NCBI RefSeq assembly: GCF_008247605.1
Contig: NZ_CP043420.1
Location: 372,001 to 436,000 of the forward strand
Direction of reading: 5' to 3'
Length of the DNA: 64,000 nucleotides
From: Kushneria phosphatilytica
Lineage (GTDB): Bacteria > Pseudomonadota > Gammaproteobacteria > Pseudomonadales > Halomonadaceae
The number at the start of each line of letters is the position of its first letter. Position 1 is the stretch's first letter. Both the position numbers and the translations under genes were made by a program. This document shows, in pieces, positions 58,569 to 64,000 of the stretch. The notes under the pieces were generated by a model, which was not told the DNA's origin, searched no databases, and was given only the letters and a program-made list of their open reading frames with translations.

Positions 58569-60911
58569 ATGTCATTCCGCCGCCGTCTGCTACTGACCAT
58601 GCTGAGCGTGGTCATCGTGGCTCAGCTGATGATGGCCATTGCCACACTGGATGCCATCCGCCGGGATGAATTGATCAGGGGTAAACGAGAGCTCGATGTC
58701 GGCCTGGCGGTCACGCGTCAGCTGATCGAGGAGCGAAGCAGACAGCTGCGCGATCAACTGGCCATGCTCTCAAGTGACGCCGGCTTTCGCAGGGCGCTGG
58801 AGAACAGTGATACCGCTGCGCTGACTGGCATGCTGGCAGACCGGGGCGAGCGTGTGGGTGCCGACAGGGCCGTGCTGATCAACGCTGTTGGCAAGATCAT
58901 GGCGGGCAGTCATCTGGCACCGGGTACGGCACTGCTCTCTACGCCGCTTTGGCAACAGGCCTGGCAGCATGGGCAGGCGGAAGGAATTTTGCTGCAGGAT
59001 GGGGCGCCGTATCAGTTCATCCTGTTGCCGGTAAGGACCCCCAGCCCGATCGGTTGGGTAGGCATGGGCTTTTTGCTCGACGATCAGCTGGCAAGCAGGA
59101 TCGCCCACCTGACCCGGCTGTCAGTGAGTTTCGTGACGAGTGCTTCCAGCCCGCAGATGGCTTTTGTATCGGGGGCACTGAAAGCGGCTGGCGCTGACCG
59201 GCTCGAACAGCTGCATCGGGCACTGAGCAGCGGCCGCGATCCGGGACGCCAGCAGCTCGATACAGGAGACGACTGGCTAACGGGTGCGACGCTGCTGGAG
59301 ACTGCTCCCGGTGGTCAGGTGCATGCGGTGGTCCAGCGTCCGCGCGGTGAACTGCTGGCCATGTTCCATCAGCTGGGTTGGCAACTGCTGGTGATTTCAA
59401 TACTGAGCCTGATATTGATCGTGATTGCTGTCGCGCTTAGTGCGCGCAGCCTGGCGCGATCGCTGGTGAAACTGGCCGATGCGGCCCGGCGCATCGGTCA
59501 GGGAGAGCGGTTTCGCGGCATGCCGATCCGTGAACGGGGGAGCATTGGTCTGCTGGCCGCCACTCTGGAAGGGATGCAGGATGATCTCGATGCGCGTGAA
59601 AACTCCCTGCTCTACCGGGCGCGTCACGATGAGCTGACCCATCTCGCCAATCGAACCTGTGCACAACAGGATATTGATACCTTCGTGTGTCAGAAGCACG
59701 CCTTCACCCTGCTGCGGCTGGCTATCAGCGGCTTTCGTCATATCAACGATACCTTCGGCTTCGATATGGGGGATCGGGTGTTGCTGGCACTGTCGCAACG
59801 GCTGCAGGCGTTGCCGCCACCGTTGCATCAGGCCTATCGCATCGGGGGCGATGAGTTCCTGCTGATACTGAATGCCGAGCATGTCGAAGCGCTTTGGCTT
59901 GCCGATCTGGTCGGCGCGCTTTCCCAACCGATCGACCTCGATGGTTCACCCATTCGTCCGGTGTTTGCGATCGGTGAGGTGAATGCACCGCGCCATGGGG
60001 ATGATGCGTGGCTGCTGCTGCGCCGTGCCGAAATCGCCATGTCGATGGCGCATCGCTCCCACCGTCATCACCTGCGTTATGTCGAGGGGCAGGATGAACT
60101 GCAACAGCGACAGTTGAAGCTGGTGCGTGATCTGCAGGGTGCCGTGACCGAGCAGCAGCTGTTCATGGTCTATCAGCCACAGATTGCCGCGCATTCCGGT
60201 CGGCTGACCGGTTTCGAGGCGCTGATGCGCTGGCAGCATCCGGAATTCGGTTTTGTTCCACCGGATGAGTTCATTTCCCTGGCCGAGCAGTTCGGTCACA
60301 TGACGATGCTGTCGCAGTGGATGATCGAAACGGTATGTCATCAGCTGGCCGAGTGGAATGCTCTGGGCCACCGAGTGAGAGTGGCTATCAATCTGTCTGC
60401 CCGCGATGTGGTCGATCCAGCCCTCTCCGAGCGCCTGACAAGAGCACTGACCACGCATGATGTCGCCGCCGACCAACTGACGCTGGAGGTGACCGAGAGC
60501 ACCATCATTCAGGATCCGGTGCTGGCCGTTTCCGTGCTTGAGCGGCTACGCCTGGCCGGTGTCCGTATCGCCATTGACGATTACGGTACCGGCTACTCCT
60601 CGCTCTCCCAGCTGCGCACCCTGCCGGTGCGGGAACTCAAGATTGATAAATCCTTTGTGCTCAAACTCGATGAGCGTGAAGAGGATCGCATCATCGTCCG
60701 TTCGACCATCGAGCTCGGCCATAACCTGGGCCTGGAGGTCGTCGCCGAGGGCGTGGAAACAGCGGCTTCCAGAACCCTGCTCAGTCAGCTGGGATGCAAT
60801 TATCTGCAGGGGTATCTGATCTCGCGACCGCTGGCAGCGGCAGCCGTCCCCGGCTGGATCGAACATAATCAGAATCATCCGGTGATACTGTCCGATCAGA
60901 CCGTGACATGA
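58569..60911 (+). CDS. Membrane GGDEF-EAL cyclic-di-GMP protein
   Basis: 780 residues. N-terminal membrane helix (LLLTMLSVVIVAQLMMAIATL), a periplasmic sensor to about 270, a second membrane helix (LLVISILSLILIVIAVALS), HAMP-like linker, then GGDEF (YRIGGDEFLLIL, intact) and EAL (GFEALMRW, INLSARD, IDDYGTGYSSL, KIDKSFV and VAEGVET). Both active sites look complete, so it could make or break cyclic di-GMP; such hybrids often act mainly as phosphodiesterases. The sensor ligand is unknown. Confidence 0.93.
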   Translation: MSFRRRLLLTMLSVVIVAQLMMAIATLDAIRRDELIRGKRELDVGLAVTRQLIEERSRQLRDQLAMLSSDAGFRRALENSDTAALTGMLADRGERVGADRAVLINAVGKIMAGSHLAPGTALLSTPLWQQAWQHGQAEGILLQDGAPYQFILLPVRTPSPIGWVGMGFLLDDQLASRIAHLTRLSVSFVTSASSPQMAFVSGALKAAGADRLEQLHRALSSGRDPGRQQLDTGDDWLTGATLLETAPGGQVHAVVQRPRGELLAMFHQLGWQLLVISILSLILIVIAVALSARSLARSLVKLADAARRIGQGERFRGMPIRERGSIGLLAATLEGMQDDLDARENSLLYRARHDELTHLANRTCAQQDIDTFVCQKHAFTLLRLAISGFRHINDTFGFDMGDRVLLALSQRLQALPPPLHQAYRIGGDEFLLILNAEHVEALWLADLVGALSQPIDLDGSPIRPVFAIGEVNAPRHGDDAWLLLRRAEIAMSMAHRSHRHHLRYVEGQDELQQRQLKLVRDLQGAVTEQQLFMVYQPQIAAHSGRLTGFEALMRWQHPEFGFVPPDEFISLAEQFGHMTMLSQWMIETVCHQLAEWNALGHRVRVAINLSARDVVDPALSERLTRALTTHDVAADQLTLEVTESTIIQDPVLAVSVLERLRLAGVRIAIDDYGTGYSSLSQLRTLPVRELKIDKSFVLKLDEREEDRIIVRSTIELGHNLGLEVVAEGVETAASRTLLSQLGCNYLQGYLISRPLAAAAVPGWIEHNQNHPVILSDQTVT

Positions 60912-60977
60912 GCCAGTGCTTTCAGTGAACTCCGGCTACCGTGCACACGTGACGCGGACGCGATGGAACGATATCCG

Positions 60978-61010
60978 TTGTCAACTTTTATATTTATTTG
61001 AAGTTAACCA
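60978..61010. promoter_or_regulatory. BirA operator candidate upstream of bioB
   Basis: TTGTCAACT (60978-60986) and AGTTAACCA (61002-61010) are separated by 15 bases, the spacing and arm style of BirA (biotin protein ligase) operators. Two mismatches break perfect symmetry. The spacer contains TATTTA, a possible -10. A further half-site TGGTTAAC lies at 61051-61058, six bases before the bioB start. Binding by biotinoyl-AMP-loaded BirA would repress the operon. Confidence 0.65.
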
Positions 61011-61063
61011 ATGGCGATGGCACGCTACTGGCAACCCATCGACCCGTAAATGGTTAACAGATA

Positions 61064-62134
61064 ATGTTCGAGCCTGGCACCGAAGTTGACGATACCTGCC
61101 GTCATGACTGGCGACGCGATGAGATCGAGTCGCTACTGAACCTGCCATTCAACGACCTGCTGTTTCGCGCTCAGTCAGTGCATCGCCGCCATTTCGATCC
61201 CAACGCTGTCCAGATCTCCACACTGCTGTCGATCAAGACCGGCGCCTGTCCCGAGGACTGCAAATATTGTCCGCAGTCGGCTCACTACAACACCGGTCTC
61301 GACCGGGAGAAGCTGATGCAGGTCGAGGCGGTGATGGAAGAGGCCCGCAAGGCGAAAGCGGTCGGCGCGACCCGCTTCTGCATGGGCGCCGCCTGGCGCC
61401 ATCCACATCAGCGCGATATGCCGTATGTGCTGGCAATGGTGCGCGGCGTAAGGGCGATGGGGCTGGAGACATGCATGACGCTGGGCATGCTCAGCCATGA
61501 GCAGGCCGAGCAGCTCGCCGACGCCGGGCTCGATTACTACAACCACAATCTTGATACCTCGCCGGAGTACTATGGCGAGATCATCACCACCCGCACCTAT
61601 GCCGAGCGGCTCGATACGCTGGATCATGTCCGCCGCGCCGGCATGAAGATCTGCTCGGGAGGCATTCTCGGCATGGGTGAGTCGGTCGCCGACCGTGCCG
61701 GACTGCTGCAGCAGCTCGCCAATCTGCCGGTACATCCCGAAAGTGTGCCGATCAACATGCTGATCCGTATCGAAGGTACGCCGCTGGCAGAGGTCGAGGC
61801 ACTCGATCCGCTGGCGTTCGTGCGTACCGTGGCGGTGGCCCGCATTCTGATGCCCGGGTCACACGTGCGGCTGGCCGCCGGTCGCGAGCTGATGAGCGAC
61901 GAAACCCAGGCGCTGACCTTCTTCGCTGGCGCCAACTCGATTTTCTACGGGGAGCGGCTGCTGACGGCGCAGAACCCGCAGGCGGCCCATGATCAGCATC
62001 TGTTCGAACGCCTCGGGCTCTACCCGGAGCGGCGCGAAGATGTCGACGATGCCACCCACGAGGCTGCCATCGGTGAGCAACTCGAGCGGGCGCGCATCCG
62101 GGCGATGACGACCGACGCCATGGCTCGGGCATGA
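61064..62134 (+). CDS. bioB: Biotin synthase
   Basis: 356 residues, the normal length. Radical-SAM cluster CPEDCKYC (Cys62, 66, 69) and the family blocks [34 protein letters not shown] and [12 protein letters not shown] are present. It inserts sulfur into dethiobiotin as the last step of biotin synthesis. It is the first gene of a bioB-bioF-bioH operon; its stop overlaps bioF (ATGA). Likely repressed by BirA through the operator upstream. Confidence 0.98.
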   Translation: MFEPGTEVDDTCRHDWRRDEIESLLNLPFNDLLFRAQSVHRRHFDPNAVQISTLLSIKTGACPEDCKYCPQSAHYNTGLDREKLMQVEAVMEEARKAKAVGATRFCMGAAWRHPHQRDMPYVLAMVRGVRAMGLETCMTLGMLSHEQAEQLADAGLDYYNHNLDTSPEYYGEIITTRTYAERLDTLDHVRRAGMKICSGGILGMGESVADRAGLLQQLANLPVHPESVPINMLIRIEGTPLAEVEALDPLAFVRTVAVARILMPGSHVRLAAGRELMSDETQALTFFAGANSIFYGERLLTAQNPQAAHDQHLFERLGLYPERREDVDDATHEAAIGEQLERARIRAMTTDAMARA

Positions 62135-63339
62135 GGGAGAGCGGCAATACCGACCTGGACGCCGCATTGGCGCCCCGGCTGGCCGAGCGTCATGCGCAGG
62201 CGCGCTACCGGCAGCGGCGCACGGCGGATCGAGCCGGTGCGCATGTTCGCGTGGACGGCCGCGACGTTGTGAACTTCTGCAGCAATGACTATCTCGGTCT
62301 GGCCCATGATCCGCGTCTGGGGGAAGCACTGGCCGAGAACGCCCGGCGTTTCGGTACGGGCGGCGGCGCCTCGCATCTGGTCAGCGGCCATCTGACGCCG
62401 CACGAAATGCTTGAGCAGCGGCTGGCGTGGTGGACAGGCCGTGAGCGGGCGCTGCTGTTCTCAAGCGGCTATCAGGCCAATATCGGCACCATCGCGGCGC
62501 TCATGGGGCGGGGCGATCATGTGGTGCACGATCGCCTCAATCACGCTTCGCTGCTCGATGGTACCCGGCTGGCCGGCGCCCGGCTGCATCGCTTTGACCA
62601 CAATGATCCGGCACACGCCGGGCGGGTGCTGGCCGAACTCGACCCGTCGCGCGCCCGGCTGGTGGTCAGCGACGGAGTCTTCAGCATGGAGGGCGATTGC
62701 GCCGATGTGATGGCGCTGGCCGGGCAATGTCGCGCCCGGGGTGGCTGGCTGATGATCGATGATGCGCACGGACTGGGCGTACTGGGCGCGCGAGGTGCCG
62801 GCACGCTTGAGGCGCAGGGAGTGTCGGCCGATGAGGTGCCGGTGCTGGTGGGCACGCTCGGCAAGGCGCTGGGCACCCAGGGTGCCTTTGTGGCCGGCAG
62901 CCAGACCCTGGTCGAGGCGCTGATCCAGTTCGCCCGCCCATATGTGTATACCACCAGCCTGTCACCGGCGCTGGCCGGGGCCACCCTGACCGCGCTCGAT
63001 ATCGTGGGCGACGAGCCCGAACGCCGCGCCCATCTGCAAACGCTGATTGGCGCGTTTCGCCGCGCCGCCGAATGCCTGCCGGGGATTCGGCTGATGCCTT
63101 CCGACACACCGATTCAGCCGCTGCTGGTTGGCCGGGGCGGTGAAGCCGAAGTGCTGACACTGGCCCGCCGGCTGGCAGACGAGGGGGTGTGGTGTACCGC
63201 GATTCGCCCGCCCACAGTACCCCGGGGCAGTGCCCGGCTGCGGATTACTCTCTCGGCCGCGCACACCCACGCCGATCTTGATCGACTACTGTCAGCACTG
63301 GAATGCCACTGTCGAACCCGGGAGCTGACCCATGGCTGA
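62131..63339 (+). CDS. bioF: 8-amino-7-oxononanoate synthase
   Basis: 402 residues. PLP-dependent alpha-oxoamine synthase: [44 protein letters not shown] and the Lys in [14 protein letters not shown] (Schiff base). Joins pimeloyl-ACP or -CoA with alanine. The start overlaps bioB and the stop overlaps bioH (ATGGCTGA). Confidence 0.97.
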   Translation: MRESGNTDLDAALAPRLAERHAQARYRQRRTADRAGAHVRVDGRDVVNFCSNDYLGLAHDPRLGEALAENARRFGTGGGASHLVSGHLTPHEMLEQRLAWWTGRERALLFSSGYQANIGTIAALMGRGDHVVHDRLNHASLLDGTRLAGARLHRFDHNDPAHAGRVLAELDPSRARLVVSDGVFSMEGDCADVMALAGQCRARGGWLMIDDAHGLGVLGARGAGTLEAQGVSADEVPVLVGTLGKALGTQGAFVAGSQTLVEALIQFARPYVYTTSLSPALAGATLTALDIVGDEPERRAHLQTLIGAFRRAAECLPGIRLMPSDTPIQPLLVGRGGEAEVLTLARRLADEGVWCTAIRPPTVPRGSARLRITLSAAHTHADLDRLLSALECHCRTRELTHG

Positions 63340-64000
63340 ACCTGAGCGCAATCACGAGAAACTCATTCTGCTGCCCGGCTGGGCCCTCGGCCCGGACCCC
63401 CTGATGCCGCTGGCACGTGCCATCAAGCAGCACGCCCCCGGGCTGACGGTCGAGTGCGCCCGCTACCCGGCGCTCACCAGCCGCCGCCGTGAGGTGTGGC
63501 TGGAGGCACTCGATGCCGAGCTGCCCGATCACACCTGGCTGGCGGGCTGGTCCCTGGGCGGCATGCTGGCGACCGCGCTGGCCGATCGGCGCGGCGCGCG
63601 TGCGCGGGGGCTGATCACGCTCGGCAGCAATGTCAGCTTCATCACCCGCCCGGGCTGGTCGGCGGCGATGGCGCGCCACACCTTCGAGGACTTCCGTGCC
63701 CGGCTGGCCGCGTCGCCGGGGGAGGCCTTCGAGCGCTTCGCCGCCCTGAGCGCCAGGGGCAGTCATGATGCCCGCCATCTCGGACGCGAGCTGCTTAACG
63801 CGCTACGGCGTACGCCGAGCGATGAAGCCGCAGCGGGACTGGCGCTGTTGCAACAGCTCGATCTGCGCGATGTGCCGGCACGACTGAAGGTCCCTCAGCT
63901 GCACCTGTTCGGCGAGCACGACGTGCTGGTCCCCGAGGCGGCCCGGGTGCTGCTGGCTGAGCGTCTGCCGCCGACAGGGGAGACCCGGCTGCTGGCCGAG
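63332..64000 (+). CDS. bioH: Pimeloyl-ACP methyl ester esterase (partial, cut by window end)
   Basis: First 223 residues. Alpha/beta hydrolase with nucleophile Ser74 in AGWSLGGM, the HG-like LLPGWALG oxyanion region and the acid Asp in LFGEHDVLVP. The catalytic His and last helices lie outside the window. BioH releases pimeloyl-ACP from its methyl ester, after which BioF acts. The position in a bio operon supports BioH over a general esterase. Confidence 0.9.
   Translation, partial: MAEPERNHEKLILLPGWALGPDPLMPLARAIKQHAPGLTVECARYPALTSRRREVWLEALDAELPDHTWLAGWSLGGMLATALADRRGARARGLITLGSNVSFITRPGWSAAMARHTFEDFRARLAASPGEAFERFAALSARGSHDARHLGRELLNALRRTPSDEAAAGLALLQQLDLRDVPARLKVPQLHLFGEHDVLVPEAARVLLAERLPPTGETRLLAE

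Noticed and set aside
58384..58569. Short hydrophobic frame ending in a TGATG overlap with the GGDEF-EAL gene
   Set aside because: No good ribosome-binding site and no charge pattern of a membrane protein; it may be a leader, but I cannot support it.
1..64000. CRISPR arrays
   Set aside because: No regularly spaced direct repeats were seen; the only short direct repeats (near 41527 and 41562) occur twice.
1..64000. Insertion sequences
   Set aside because: No transposase with a DDE or HUH motif and no paired terminal inverted repeats were found.

Overview
The window looks like a chromosomal segment of a moderately halophilic gammaproteobacterium, most probably Halomonadaceae (Halomonas, Kushneria or Chromohalobacter). 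This rests on the gene repertoire (an ectoine-synthase-like gene, TRAP and polyol ABC catabolic operons, bioBFH, a FAN1-type nuclease beside a Rad3-like helicase) and on the high-GC coding style. The genus is an inference.

Positions 1-14,939 are the right part of an integrative element whose left end lies outside the window. Next to the right boundary sit a tyrosine integrase (13,354-14,736), a RelE-like/Xre toxin-antitoxin pair and an overlapping minus-strand operon with a P4-like replication module (HTH protein, Toprim primase, DUF927 helicase). The boundary itself is a 50-base 3' fragment of a tRNA-Thr(CGU) gene (14,890-14,939). The cargo is a type I restriction-modification operon in the order hsdM, hsdS, GIY-YIG/DUF4357 nuclease, GmrSD-like DUF262/DUF1524 protein, a 48-codon ORF, hsdR. 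hsdR runs off the left edge.

Positions 15,000-22,000 hold an orphan phage tailspike-like gene, a LysR pseudogene, a GltS-type transporter with an FAD amine/D-amino-acid oxidoreductase, and an IclR regulator read in the opposite direction. From 22,000 to 39,150 there are two small-protein genes and two catabolic operons. The first is a TRAP transporter with an alpha-hydroxy-acid dehydrogenase and a GntR regulator. The second is a ten-gene sugar or polyol operon: split transketolase, FGGY kinase, SorC regulator, two SDRs, binding protein, DUF2291, ABC ATPase and permease. Its promoter region carries a repeated TGAATA-N2-TATTCA motif.

Positions 39,150-49,900 carry small membrane and zinc-ribbon proteins, a GAF-PAS-GGDEF cyclase, an amidase beside a solitary divergent EctC, and an orphan phage-type lysis cassette (holin, SAR endolysin, Rz, nested Rz1). 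The intergenic DNA here holds at least three diverged copies of a structured repeat, all in the same orientation, and two orphan terminators that look like the 3' ends of small RNAs.

Positions 49,900-64,000 are mostly backbone: a YhdH/AcuI reductase, stress-type small proteins, a DNA-repair cluster (HhH protein, FAN1-like VRR-NUC nuclease, nuclease-helicase fusion), a flavin monooxygenase-like protein, a GGDEF-EAL protein, and bioB-bioF-bioH (bioH cut by the edge) behind a likely BirA operator.
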